In this document: in pieces, positions 1 to 9,162 of the stretch
Numbering within the stretch: position 1 is the stretch's first letter
Layout of the letters: each line of letters starts with the position of its first letter
DNA from: Palsa-851 sp035534435
Lineage (GTDB): Bacteria > Chloroflexota > Dormibacteria > Aeolococcales > Aeolococcaceae
DNA: 64,000 bases
Direction: 5' to 3'
NCBI GenBank assembly: GCA_035534435.1
Contig: DATLRX010000014.1
Location: 6,873-70,872, forward strand
Translations under genes and position numbers: made by a program
Notes under the pieces: model-generated
Told to the model about the DNA's origin: nothing
Databases searched by the model: none
Seen by the model: the letters and a program-made list of their open reading frames with translations, nothing else

Positions 1-2
1 GG

Positions 3-583
<581 letters not shown>

Positions 584-587
<4 letters not shown>

Positions 588-3238
588 GAACGAGCTCGAA
601 GGCTCGGGCTCCGCACCTCGTCACAACGACACCGGAGGCGCCACGGCAGACGCTCGACCTGGCCACGGCGGGCGACACGCCCATCCTGCGCGAATACCGG
701 GCCATCAAGGCAGACTTCCCGGACGCCATCGTCCTCGCCCGTCTCGGCGACTTCTTCGAGATGTTCGGACCCGACGCCGAGCAGGCGGCGCCCATCCTGG
801 GTCTGGCGCTCACCGGCCGCGGCTTCGGCGCCGCAGGACGGCTGCCGATGTGCGGCTTCCCGCACCAGGCACTGCCACAGCAGGTCCGCAAGCTCCTCGA
901 CTCGGGGCATTCGGCCGCTGTCTGGGACCAGGTCGGTGAGGTGGTCGCGGGGAAGCTGGTCCGCCGAGCGGTGACACGGGTCCTGAGCCCCGGCATGGTC
1001 GTTGAGGCGGAGCTGCTGGAGAGCTCGTCGGTGTCACGGTGCGTCGGGGTGTTCGTCGACCACGGCAGGACCGGCATCGCAGCGTTCGATCCCAACACCC
1101 AGCACCTGGAGTTGCTCGAGGTCGCAGGCGGCGTGGACGGGGTCGCCCTCGGGGACGAGCTTGCCCGGCTCGACACGACGGAGGTGCTCGTGCCGGAAGG
1201 CACCTCGGTCCCGTCGCCGTTCGGCGCCGGCGCGCGCGTCACGCCGCTGGCCCCCGCGCTCTTCGACCTCTCCCGCGCGGCGGAACGCCTCCGCGCCGCA
1301 ACCGGCGCGATCTCGCTGGATGGCCTGGGTGTCGACGCCGTGCCGGCCGCGCTGCGCGCCGCGGGTGCGGTCCTCGCGTACTGCGAGCGCGCTCGCATCG
1401 TGATCAGCCCGGAGCTCCTGCGCATCCAGGTCAGCGCGAGCGACGGCGCGATGCGCCTCGACGCGCACACGCGCAGGAACCTCGAGCTGTTCACGCGGCT
1501 CGGGGGCAGCGGTTCCTCGCTCCTGCAGCTGCTCGATGCGACCCGGACGCCGATGGGCGTGCGATTGCTCCGCGCGCGACTGCACGAACCGCTCACCGCC
1601 GTGGGGGACATCACGCGACGGCTCGACTCGGTCACCACGCTGCGCGATGCGCGCGATGTTCGCCGGCGATTGCGCGAGGCGCTCGCGGGTGTGCGTGACC
1701 TCGAGCGCCTGGTCGCGCGCTGCGTGCAGGGCATCGCGACGCCGCGGGACCTCGGCTCCATCCGGGACACATGCGCAGCGCTCGACGCCACCGGCGCCGC
1801 CGTTCACGACATCAATGGCTCGCAGGAGCTCATCGAAGCCGCCGCCCACTGCGTCGCGCCACGCGGTCTGCGCGACCGTCTGCAGGAGCTGCTTGCGGAC
1901 GAACTGCCCGCGACCGCCGCGGACGGCGGCGCGATCCGCCCGGGGGCCGACGTCGACCTCGACGCGCTGCGCACCTCGGGAAGCTCGGCGCGCTCCTACC
2001 TCGCGGCGCTCGAGTCGACGGAGCGCGAGCGTACCGGCATCCGTTCGCTCCGAGTCGGCTACAACCGCGTCTTCGGCTACTACATCGAGGTTCCCAACGC
2101 GCAGCGCGAGCGCGTTCCGGACGACTACGCGCGCAAGCAGACTCTCGCCGGGGCCGAACGCTTCGTCACCCCCGATCTCAAGGAGCACGAGGCGATCGTG
2201 CTGCATGCCCGGGACCGAGCCGTCGCCCGCGAGGTGGAGCTCCTCGCCGAAGCGACGGCACTCGTTGCCGGTGAGGCGCGAGCGCTGGCGGACGCGGCGG
2301 CCGGCGTGGCGATACTCGATGTCACGCAGTCGCTCGCAACCGTTGCCGAGGAGCAGCACTGGGTGCGGCCGTCAGTGGACATGTCGACGGTACTGCGGAT
2401 CGTCGGCGGCCGTCACCCGCTCGTGGAGCGCACGCTGGGGCCGGGACGCTTCGTGCCCAACGACCTGGCGCTGGATGACGGGGCTCGCATCGTCGTCCTC
2501 ACCGGCCCGAACATGGCCGGCAAGTCGACATATCTGCGCCAGACCGCGAGCATCGTGCTCCTCGCGCAGATCGGCTCGTACGTCCCCGCCGAGGAGGCCA
2601 CGATCGGCGTGTGCGATCGCATCTTCACGCGCATCGGCGCCCACGACGATCTCAGCGGCGGCCTCTCGACGTTCATGGTGGAGATGGCAGAAACTGCTGC
2701 GATCCTGCGTCAGGCGAGCTCGCGGAGCCTCGTGATCCTCGACGAGATCGGCCGTGGCACCTCGACGTACGACGGCGTGAGCATCGCGCAGGCAGTCGTC
2801 GAGTACCTCCACGACGCCCCGCAGCTGAACTGCCGCACGCTCTTTGCGACGCACTTCCACGAGCTCACGGTCCTTGCGGGACAGCTCCCGAGGGTGCGCA
2901 ACGCGCGTGTCGAGGTCGTCGAGGACGGAGCGGACATCACGTTCCTCCATCGCATCGTTCCCGGGGGCGCGGATCGTTCGTACGGAGTCCACGTGGCCCG
3001 TCTTGCCGGAATTCCGGGCGGCGTCGTGGTGCGCGCTCGCCAGCTGCTCGCCGAACAGGAGCGTGCGAGGCCGCTCGCCGGCGGCGGAGGGCACGGGTCC
3101 GATCAGCTCACGCTGCCGATGGCTTCGCCAGGACCGCATCCGGTGATGAGCGAGCTCGCATCGCTCGACCTCGACGCCATGACTCCGATCGCGGCGTTGA
3201 ACAAGCTGGTCGAGCTCCATGGACGAGCGGTCCGATGA
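584..3238 (+). CDS. mutS: DNA mismatch repair ATPase MutS
   Basis: About 884 aa, typical of MutS1. The N-terminal mismatch-recognition domain has the F-x-E motif in GDFFEMF, followed by connector, lever and clamp regions. The C-terminal ABC ATPase has Walker A GPNMAGKST near residue 641 and Walker B ILDEIGRGTS near residue 718. MutS dimers recognise mispairs and recruit MutL. I chose the GTG at 584 because it overlaps the miaB stop (GTGA) and leaves a short N-terminal extension; the frame stays open further upstream inside miaB, but the encoded residues there look non-homologous. The stop overlaps the mutL ATG. Confidence 0.97.
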
Positions 3239-5040
3239 TCACGAGCGCACCGATACACCGTTTGCCGCAGGTCGTCGCCGATGCGATCGCGGCGGGGGAG
3301 GTGATCGAGCGGCCTGCGTCGGTGGTGAAGGAGCTCGTGGAGAACGCGCTCGACGCCGGCGCGACGCGTATCGACATCAGCATCGAGGGAGGTGGGCTTG
3401 TCCGCATCGCGGTGGTCGATGACGGCTCGGGAATCGCGGCGGCAGACCTGGAGCTCGCGGTCGAGCGACACGCGACCTCGAAAATCGCGGAGGCATCGGA
3501 CATCGCGCGCGTCGGCAGCCTGGGGTTTCGCGGCGAGGCGCTTGCGAGCATCGCGGCCGTCTCGGACCTGCGCCTGACCACGCGGACGGCGGCATCCGCC
3601 GGCGCCGCGACGCTGCGGATACGCGACGGCGTCCTCCTGGAGCGCGGCGTTGCCGCGAGCGCGGCCGGCACGCAGGTCGAGGTGCACGAGCTCTTCGCAA
3701 GCGCCCCGGCGCGGCTTCGCTTCCTGAAGTCCGTGGCGACTGAGGCGGCCGCCGCGGTCCGCGTCGCTGCCGATCTCGCGGTCAGTCATCCTGAGGTGTC
3801 GTTCACCTGCAGGACCGACGGACGCGTCGTGGTGCGCACCCCCGGCGGTTCGCTGCGCGATGCGATCCGCGCAACGATCGGCACCCGTGCGGAGCGTGAG
3901 CTGCTTGCCGTCGACGCCCCCGGAGCGATCGCCGTCAGCGGCGCGATCTCGTCACCGCACGCACATCGCGCGTCGCGAAGCGGCCTGATCCTCATCGTCA
4001 ATCGACGCCGCGTGCACAACCGAGCGCTGCTCGCGGCGATTGACGAGTCGTATCGCGGGCTCATCCCGGGCGGACGCCACGGGTTTGGCGTTGTGTGCGT
4101 CGACGTGGCGCCGGAGACCCTCGATGTCAACGTGCATCCCGCCAAGCGCGAGGTCCGCTTCAGCGATGAGCGCGCCGTGTTCACCGCCGTGCAGCGGGCC
4201 TGCTGGGCAGCCCTGCGTGCCGCCCCTGCACTCGGCGCGGGCGGCGAGATCCCGAACGCCTTCGGCCGGCGCCTTGCGCCCGATGCGCCGGCGCTCGGGC
4301 TGCATGGGCTCGAGTTCCGGGATGGCGAAGGCGTCGTCGAGATCGTCGGACGCTCAGAGGCACAGCCATATGGGTTCGGCACGCACGATCGCGGTGCTCC
4401 GGCCGTTCCCGCCGGGAGCGCGACCGAGGACGGCGACGACGCGCTCGCGAGGCTGCCCGCGATGTCGGCGCTCGGGCAGGCTGGGAGCGGCTTCGTCGTT
4501 GCAACCGCGGGGGACTCCGTCGTGCTGGTGGACCCGCACGCCGCGCACGAGAAGATCCTCTACGCGGAGCTTCGCGAACACTGGAGCCGGCAGGGTTCGC
4601 AGCCCGCCGGATCGCAGATGCTGCTCATGCCCGTGGTGGTCGAATGCGGCGCGGATGCGGCCGCGCGAGTTGCGGACGAACATGACTTCTTCTCGCGCTG
4701 TGGCTTCAGCATCGAGCAGTTCGGTCCGTCGACGGTGCGCTGCACCGCCATCCCGGTCACCGCCGCGGGTGCCGACCCCGACCGGCTCGTCGCCGAGCTG
4801 CTCGAGCGTCTCGACCGGCCCGGCGCCGGACGCGACGAGCGCAACCACCGCCTGGCCGCCCTCGTCGCCTGCCACTCCGCGGTGCGCTTCGGCGATCGGC
4901 TCGACATCGATGCCCAGCAGCGGATCCTCGACCGCCTGGTGGCGACTCCGGGCGGCACCACCTGCCCGCACGGGCGCCCCTCGGTGGTCATCCTCAGCGA
5001 CCCGGTGCTGCGCCGCGCGTTCCGACGCCCCGCGCGGTGA
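3235..5040 (+). CDS. mutL: DNA mismatch repair protein MutL
   Basis: 601 aa. The N-terminal GHKL ATPase has ELVENALDAG, DDGSGI, RHATSKI and LGFRGEALASI motifs. The C-terminal half has an LVDPHAAHEK segment, ACHSAVRFGD and CPHGRP, the pattern of nicking-type MutL proteins from organisms without MutH. The usual DQHA-x2-E-x4-E metal motif reads DPHA-x2-E-x5-E here, so the endonuclease motif is slightly altered. It starts at ATG 3235 overlapping the mutS stop, and its own stop overlaps the miaA GTG, so translation of mutS, mutL and miaA is probably coupled. Confidence 0.96.
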   Translation: MITSAPIHRLPQVVADAIAAGEVIERPASVVKELVENALDAGATRIDISIEGGGLVRIAVVDDGSGIAAADLELAVERHATSKIAEASDIARVGSLGFRGEALASIAAVSDLRLTTRTAASAGAATLRIRDGVLLERGVAASAAGTQVEVHELFASAPARLRFLKSVATEAAAAVRVAADLAVSHPEVSFTCRTDGRVVVRTPGGSLRDAIRATIGTRAERELLAVDAPGAIAVSGAISSPHAHRASRSGLILIVNRRRVHNRALLAAIDESYRGLIPGGRHGFGVVCVDVAPETLDVNVHPAKREVRFSDERAVFTAVQRACWAALRAAPALGAGGEIPNAFGRRLAPDAPALGLHGLEFRDGEGVVEIVGRSEAQPYGFGTHDRGAPAVPAGSATEDGDDALARLPAMSALGQAGSGFVVATAGDSVVLVDPHAAHEKILYAELREHWSRQGSQPAGSQMLLMPVVVECGADAAARVADEHDFFSRCGFSIEQFGPSTVRCTAIPVTAAGADPDRLVAELLERLDRPGAGRDERNHRLAALVACHSAVRFGDRLDIDAQQRILDRLVATPGGTTCPHGRPSVVILSDPVLRRAFRRPAR

Positions 5041-5969
5041 CCAGCCCGCTCCTCGTGATCGTCGGGCCCACCTGCACCGGCAAGACGGCGCTCGCGGTGG
5101 CGGCGGCCCGGGCGCTTGCCCCGGCGGAGATCCTCAATGCCGACTCGAGGCAGGTTCGGCGCGGCCTGACCGTTGGGACGTGCGCGCCGACCGCCCGCGA
5201 GCTCAAGGGCGTCCGATGCCAGCTGCTCGACCTCTGCGACCCCGACGCGCCGTTCACCGTCGCGGACTGGCTGACCGCGGCCCGTCGCTGCCTCGAGCGG
5301 CTCGACCGCGCCGGAACCCGCGCGGTGGTCTGCGGCGGCACGGGCCTGTACGTCACCGCGCTCGTCGACGGCTTCGACCTCACCGGCGCTGCGCCCGACC
5401 CTGAGCGGCGCGCGGAGCGCACGCAGGCGGCATCCACACCCGTGGGGCTCGAGTCGCTGGTACGAGAGCTGCAGGCTCGTGACCCTGAGGGTGCGGCGAC
5501 AATCGACCGGCGCAACCCTCGCCGCGTGATCCGCGCCCTCGAGATTCTCGACGCCAGGGGCGGGTCGCTGCGAACCGCTCAGCGCCGCATCGCCGCTCGC
5601 GACGCGGTGATGATCGGGCTTGACGTCGCGCGCCCCCTTCACGCGCAGTGGATCGAACGCCGCACCGCCGCGATGTTCGAGGGTGGCGGGATCCAGACCG
5701 AGGTCCGGAGCCTCCTCGACGCAGGGCTCGACCGCACCGCGGTGGCGAGGTGCGGCATCGGTTACGCCGAAGCGCTCGACCTGATCGAGGGACGGTTGGG
5801 CGCCGAGGCGGCGATCCAGGCGGCCATACGCCGGACGCTGCGCTACGCGAGAGCGCAGCGGACGTGGTTTCGCCGCGACGCGCGCATCCGCTGGCTCCGG
5901 CTCGATCTCATGAGCCCCGATGAGCTCCTCGCCGAGACGCTCTGCCTCGTCGCCGCCCCGCAGACCTGA
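5037..5969 (+). CDS. miaA: tRNA dimethylallyltransferase MiaA
   Basis: 310 aa, full length for the family. P-loop GPTCTGKT near the N-terminus, NADSRQV substrate loop and GGTGLYV motif. It transfers the dimethylallyl group from DMAPP to N6 of A37 in tRNAs reading UNN codons, giving the substrate for MiaB encoded at the window start. The GTG start overlaps the mutL stop. It is the last gene of the miaB-mutS-mutL-miaA unit. The Tyr that often follows DSRQV is Arg here. Confidence 0.95.
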   Translation: MTSPLLVIVGPTCTGKTALAVAAARALAPAEILNADSRQVRRGLTVGTCAPTARELKGVRCQLLDLCDPDAPFTVADWLTAARRCLERLDRAGTRAVVCGGTGLYVTALVDGFDLTGAAPDPERRAERTQAASTPVGLESLVRELQARDPEGAATIDRRNPRRVIRALEILDARGGSLRTAQRRIAARDAVMIGLDVARPLHAQWIERRTAAMFEGGGIQTEVRSLLDAGLDRTAVARCGIGYAEALDLIEGRLGAEAAIQAAIRRTLRYARAQRTWFRRDARIRWLRLDLMSPDELLAETLCLVAAPQT

Positions 5970-5979
5970 TTTCATGCCA

Positions 5980-5991
5980 GAACATCCGTTT
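5980..5991 (+). promoter_or_regulatory. LexA box at lexA
   Basis: GAACATCCGTTT matches the GAAC-N4-GTTC LexA box of Gram-positive-type LexA with one mismatch. It overlaps the proposed -35 element of lexA, consistent with autorepression. It shares 11 of 12 bases with both boxes upstream of the LysM gene at 8171-8482. Confidence 0.8.
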
Positions 5992-6018
5992 GCATTTTTG
6001 ACCATCCCGTGCTACATT
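5990..6018 (+). promoter_or_regulatory. lexA promoter
   Basis: A -35-like TTGCAT (5990-5995) and a -10-like TACATT (6013-6018) are separated by 17 bases. The LexA box overlaps the -35 hexamer. The predicted leader is about 30 bases and contains GGAGGA at 6039-6044 before the ATG at 6057. Confidence 0.6.
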
Positions 6019-6056
6019 CCGGGGCGCCCAAGCTGGCTGGAGGAAGTTTCAAACCA

Positions 6057-6689
6057 ATGCCTGACTCCCTGAATCCGCGGCAGCGTCAAATCCTCGACTT
6101 TCTACGAGATCACAGCCGCGATCATTCCTATCCGCCGACCGTCCGAGAGATCGGTCGCGCAGTGGGTCTCAGCTCGTCATCGACGGTGCAGAACCACCTG
6201 AACACGCTGGAGACCCGCGGGTACATCACTCGGGACCCAGCGAAGTCCCGCACCGTGGAGATCGTCGACGCGCAGGAGTCCCGCGTGCCGAGCAACATCG
6301 TCAACCTCCCGCTCGTCGGCCGCGTCGCGGCCGGCACGCCGGTCCTGGCCGTCGAGAACGTCGAGGAGCACCTCAGCGTCGGCACGGAGATCGCGGGCGG
6401 CGACGACTCGTACGCGCTCACGGTTCACGGCGAGAGCATGATCGACGCCGGCATCCACGACGGCGACATCGTCGTCGTCCGCCCCCGGCGCGATGCCGCA
6501 AACGGCACGATCGTCGTCGCTCGCATCGAGAACGAGACCACCGGCGAGAGCGAGGTCACGGTCAAGCGCTTCTTTCGCGAATCCGGTCGTGTGCGCCTGC
6601 AGCCGGAGAACGTGACCATGGAGCCGATCTACGCGAAGGACGTGACCCTCGAAGGGGTCGTCGTCGCGGTCATCCGCCTCCTGAAGTAA
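6057..6689 (+). CDS. lexA: SOS-response repressor and protease LexA
   Basis: 210 aa from the ATG at 6057. The N-terminal winged helix (residues 1-65) begins with NPRQRQILDF. The autoproteolytic peptidase S24 domain has the Ala92-Gly93 cleavage site (VAAGTP), Ser127 in HGESM and Lys170 in VKRF as the catalytic dyad. It represses DNA-damage genes until RecA-ssDNA stimulates self-cleavage. An in-frame ATG at 6009 was rejected because the alternative start has GGAGGA upstream and matches the usual LexA N-terminus. A LexA box sits in its own promoter, and two perfect copies lie 2.5 kb downstream. Confidence 0.97.
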   Translation: MPDSLNPRQRQILDFLRDHSRDHSYPPTVREIGRAVGLSSSSTVQNHLNTLETRGYITRDPAKSRTVEIVDAQESRVPSNIVNLPLVGRVAAGTPVLAVENVEEHLSVGTEIAGGDDSYALTVHGESMIDAGIHDGDIVVVRPRRDAANGTIVVARIENETTGESEVTVKRFFRESGRVRLQPENVTMEPIYAKDVTLEGVVVAVIRLLK

Positions 6690-6731
6690 GCCTCGTCGCA
6701 TCGGCCCGCTCATCGGTCCGGCACGTCGGTC

Positions 6732-7211
6732 TCAGCCTTGCGGACCGCTCCCGATGTTCTCGAGCGTGAGGCGAGGAAGCGATCCGAGATACGCATCGAG
6801 CGCAGCCGCGAGCTCGGAGCTGGCCTGCCCGTGCACGGTCACGCGGGTCCCCCCCATGTCGTCGGCCACGGCGCTGATCGCGAGATCAGGACGGTTGTCG
6901 AGCAGCAGGGGCACCGCCGGCAGCAATGCCAGCGGCAGCAGGATGATGAGCACGGGCGTCACCGCGGTGAGGATGAGCACCGCCAGCACGATCGCAAGCC
7001 CAAGCAGAACCGCCACGTCGCCGCCGTACCTGCGCCGCTGCTGCGGCCGCAGGACCAGGTAGTTCGGTCCGCGCTCGGCCACGGCGATGCCGGGCATGCG
7101 TCGGGCGGCGAACTCGCCGAGCACGTCGTCGGGCGGCTTACCGGTCCGCAGCGAGAACTGATAGGCACGAGTCCGCAGGCGAGTCAGCGATGCGCGCATT
7201 GGGTTTCCCAT
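6732..7211 (-). CDS. Hypothetical two-helix membrane protein
   Basis: About 159 aa with an N-terminal soluble region, a hydrophobic hairpin of roughly 40 residues (probably two membrane segments), and a C-terminal soluble domain ending in a Leu-rich helix. I do not recognise the family. Possible starts are ATG 7211 or ATG 7199; the second has GGGAAA just upstream. The frame stays open further 5' into the divergent ctaG-like gene, and I consider that part non-coding. It is convergent with lexA, with a 42-base gap and no obvious terminator. Confidence 0.7.
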   Translation of the reverse strand: MGNPMRASLTRLRTRAYQFSLRTGKPPDDVLGEFAARRMPGIAVAERGPNYLVLRPQQRRRYGGDVAVLLGLAIVLAVLILTAVTPVLIILLPLALLPAVPLLLDNRPDLAISAVADDMGGTRVTVHGQASSELAAALDAYLGSLPRLTLENIGSGPQG

Positions 7212-7247
7212 TTGTACCGCGTCGCGACAGCCACGCGTGACGTGCGA

Positions 7248-7253
7248 TAGCCT
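7248..7253 (+). promoter_or_regulatory. -10 element of ctaG-like gene
   Basis: TAGCCT lies 7 bases before the GTG at 7261 (an alternative start three bases before ATG 7264), a spacing that predicts a leaderless or nearly leaderless transcript. Confidence 0.4.
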
Positions 7254-7263
7254 TGGTACGGTG

Positions 7264-8208
7264 ATGGCACGCCCGCCGGCATCCTCGCTGAACCTCGATC
7301 CGCTGCTGCTGGGTGTGGTCATCGTGATCGTGGGCGGCTGGCTGTGGCTCGCCCGGCGAGGCACGCAGCCCCTCGGCAGCGGGCGCCGATCCGCATTCGC
7401 CGTGGCCGTCCTGCTGCTGGTTGCCGTCTGGATCACGCCGCTGGCGACGCTCGCGCAGCACTACCTACTGGCGGCGCATCTGATCCAGGTGCTCATCGTC
7501 ATGGGACCCGTCGCGGCGATGCTCCTGCTCTCGCTGCCTCCGGACGTCCGGATCGCGCGGAACTCCGTCCCAGGGCTCATCCGCCTGGCCGTCCACCCTG
7601 TGGTTGCGATCATCGCGCTCAACGCCACCTTCATCGCGTGGCATATCTCGCCCACGTACGACGCCGCGCTTGCCAGCTGGTGGCTCTACGACCTCATGGA
7701 GGCGAGCCTTCTGCTGGTCTCGCTCTTGTTCTGGTGGCCGATCGTCAGCCCGTGTTCGGCCCCGGGGCAACGCGTCTCGGGTTTCGCCAAGCTCGGGTAC
7801 ATCGTGCTCGCGACCATCCCGCAGACCTTCGGCGGGCTGCTTGTGGCGCTGGCGAGTCATGTGCTCTACGCGGGGTACGGCGATGGGCCACGCCTCGTCG
7901 GGCTCGATCCGATAACGGATCAGCAGATCGCCGGAGCGAGCATCGCGCTCGTCAGCAAGATCGCGTTGCTGTTCGCGTTCTTCGTGGTCTTCATGAACCT
8001 CCTCAACGCAGACGGCGACGCTCGCGAGGAGGACGGCGGCGGCGGTGGCGGGGGAGGCTCGAATCCTCGGGTCGACGCGCCGACACCACGGCCTTCGGGC
8101 ATCCCGCGCTGGCTCGACGACGTCGGCGACGGACGGACGACCGACGAGCCCGCCGTGGTTCCGCGGCCGGTCAGGGTGCCGGTAGGGTCAGGGTCTCGCC
8201 CGGCCTGA
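7264..8208 (+). CDS. ctaG: CtaG-like cytochrome c oxidase assembly factor
   Basis: About 314 aa with roughly seven membrane segments and a hydrophilic, glycine-rich C-terminal tail containing a run of nine Gly. The His-rich pattern (LAQHYLLAAHLIQ, FIAWHI, SHVLYAGYG) is that of the caa3 CtaG family, membrane proteins that help build the CuB site of haem-copper oxidases. No cox genes are visible in the window, so its partner oxidase must be encoded elsewhere. The start could be GTG 7261, ATG 7264 or further upstream. The 3' end overlaps the convergent LysM gene by 38 bases. Confidence 0.85.
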   Translation: MARPPASSLNLDPLLLGVVIVIVGGWLWLARRGTQPLGSGRRSAFAVAVLLLVAVWITPLATLAQHYLLAAHLIQVLIVMGPVAAMLLLSLPPDVRIARNSVPGLIRLAVHPVVAIIALNATFIAWHISPTYDAALASWWLYDLMEASLLLVSLLFWWPIVSPCSAPGQRVSGFAKLGYIVLATIPQTFGGLLVALASHVLYAGYGDGPRLVGLDPITDQQIAGASIALVSKIALLFAFFVVFMNLLNADGDAREEDGGGGGGGGSNPRVDAPTPRPSGIPRWLDDVGDGRTTDEPAVVPRPVRVPVGSGSRPA

Positions 8209-8482
8209 GAGCAGCGCTCTCGAGATGGTTGGCGGATTCGATCTCCGAGATCGCCTGCTCGACGCTGGTGCCGGGGTAGTGGGCTTCCGCGATCCCCCAC
8301 AGCGTCTGCCCGGCCTGTACGACCACGCGGTCAGTGTGGCTCGGAGCGCCTGCATACGCGACGCCACCGACGACCACGAGCCCGCCGGCCACCGTGGCCA
8401 GGACGATGGCGAGCCGAGCCGGGAGGCTGCGACGCTGTGGGTGGTTGGAGTAGCGGTGAGGTCCGAGTGTGTCCTGGATCAT
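8171..8482 (-). CDS. LysM-domain membrane protein, candidate SOS cell-division inhibitor
   Basis: 103 aa: basic N-terminus, one transmembrane helix (about residues 23-45) and one extracytoplasmic LysM domain (about 52-101) expected to bind peptidoglycan. This layout is that of the LexA-repressed division inhibitors YneA (Bacillus) and Rv2719c (Mycobacterium), which also lie near lexA. Two perfect LexA boxes sit in the promoter (8494-8505 and 8525-8536). The inference is that DNA damage induces this protein to delay septation. Function is inferred from architecture and control, not sequence identity, since these inhibitors diverge strongly. The ATG at 8482 is used. Confidence 0.85.
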   Translation of the reverse strand: MIQDTLGPHRYSNHPQRRSLPARLAIVLATVAGGLVVVGGVAYAGAPSHTDRVVVQAGQTLWGIAEAHYPGTSVEQAISEIESANHLESAALRPGETLTLPAP

Positions 8483-8493
8483 GTTCCTGCACC

Positions 8494-8505
8494 GAACGGA
8501 TGTTC
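8494..8505 (-). promoter_or_regulatory. LexA box, proximal copy
   Basis: A perfect GAAC-N4-GTTC palindrome (read on the minus strand: GAACATCCGTTC). It lies 12-23 bases upstream of the LysM gene start, just downstream of the predicted transcription start. Confidence 0.88.
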
Positions 8506-8514
8506 CATACCACG

Positions 8515-8543
8515 ACGATACAGGGAACGGATGTTCGAGTCAA
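8515..8543 (-). promoter_or_regulatory. Promoter of LysM gene
   Basis: On the minus strand, TTGACT (8543 to 8538) and TATCGT (8520 to 8515) are separated by 17 bases. The distal LexA box occupies the spacer, so bound LexA would exclude RNA polymerase. Confidence 0.7.
8525..8536 (-). promoter_or_regulatory. LexA box, distal copy
   Basis: Second perfect copy of GAACATCCGTTC (minus strand), exactly 31 bases from the first, about three helical turns. It lies between the -35 and -10 elements of the LysM gene promoter. Confidence 0.9.
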
Positions 8544-8560
8544 GGACCGGTCGTCACGAC

Positions 8561-8603
8561 CACGGCAACGATCGCCACGGCGACGATCGCCACGGCGACG
8601 AAG
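8561..8603. repeat. 15-bp tandem repeat, about 2.9 copies
   Basis: The unit CACGGCGACGATCGC occurs at 8561-8575 (one mismatch), 8576-8590 and partially at 8591-8603. It lies in the gap between the LysM promoter and the next gene. No function is evident. Confidence 0.7.
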
Positions 8604-8627
8604 GGACCTTTTCGACCGAAGGGCCAA

Positions 8628-9125
8628 CTAGGTCGCAGGCTGAAGCCACCGCTCCGCATCGCGACGGAATCTTCCGACGTACGCGGCGCCCCACAGCACG
8701 CGCTGCCGGTGGAAGGTCACGGTCTTCGCACCGAGGTCGACCAGTACCGGGAACTCGAACGATGACCAGTGCTTCGGCGGCGGTGTGGCTTCCACCGCAG
8801 CGATCAAGCCTGGGTCCGCGTGCGGAACCGCCGTCACGGCGACGCACACCCCTGAAGACCCGAGACCGCGACCACCACCGGTGCGCCGCACCGCCGTCTG
8901 GAAGCACGCGGCAGAGAATGCGGTGAAGTTGGCTGCGTCGACCGAGGTGTCGAGCCGAACGATCACGAACGTCGACACCGTGCTGAACATGCTCGCCTGA
9001 AAGTTCCGCCGCCCCGCCCAGATGCCCGCCATCCCGCCATCGACCGCGACGTTGGGCGTGACCTCGAAGCCGTCCGACACGAGGCGCTCCGATACAGTCG
9101 CCACGTACTGCTGAGGATCGGACAT
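8628..9125 (-). CDS. Conserved-looking hypothetical protein
   Basis: 165 aa, no clear signal peptide or membrane helix. It has a balanced composition with an alternating hydrophobic pattern suggesting an alpha/beta fold, and no motif I recognise. Codon use and GC at third positions look like the neighbouring genes. A TAGGAT -10 element lies 6 bases before its ATG, and a second promoter for the divergent Nudix gene lies next to it, so the two genes share a 37-base bidirectional promoter region. Function unknown. Confidence 0.7.
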   Translation of the reverse strand: MSDPQQYVATVSERLVSDGFEVTPNVAVDGGMAGIWAGRRNFQASMFSTVSTFVIVRLDTSVDAANFTAFSAACFQTAVRRTGGGRGLGSSGVCVAVTAVPHADPGLIAAVEATPPPKHWSSFEFPVLVDLGAKTVTFHRQRVLWGAAYVGRFRRDAERWLQPAT

Positions 9126-9131
9126 CGCCGC

Positions 9132-9137
9132 ATCCTA
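9132..9137 (-). promoter_or_regulatory. -10 element, leaderless type
   Basis: Minus-strand TAGGAT ends 6 bases before the ATG of the hypothetical gene at 9125. Confidence 0.5.
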
Positions 9138-9150
9138 CGCGACAGCACCG

Positions 9151-9156
9151 GATAAT
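9151..9156 (+). promoter_or_regulatory. -10 element, leaderless type
   Basis: GATAAT ends 6 bases before the GTG start of the Nudix gene at 9163. No Shine-Dalgarno sequence is present. Confidence 0.5.
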
Positions 9157-9162
9157 CCTGCG

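Noticed and set aside
4560..6005. 481-codon minus-strand open frame opposite mutL/miaA
   Set aside because: Opposite two genes with complete family motifs; no recognisable domain.
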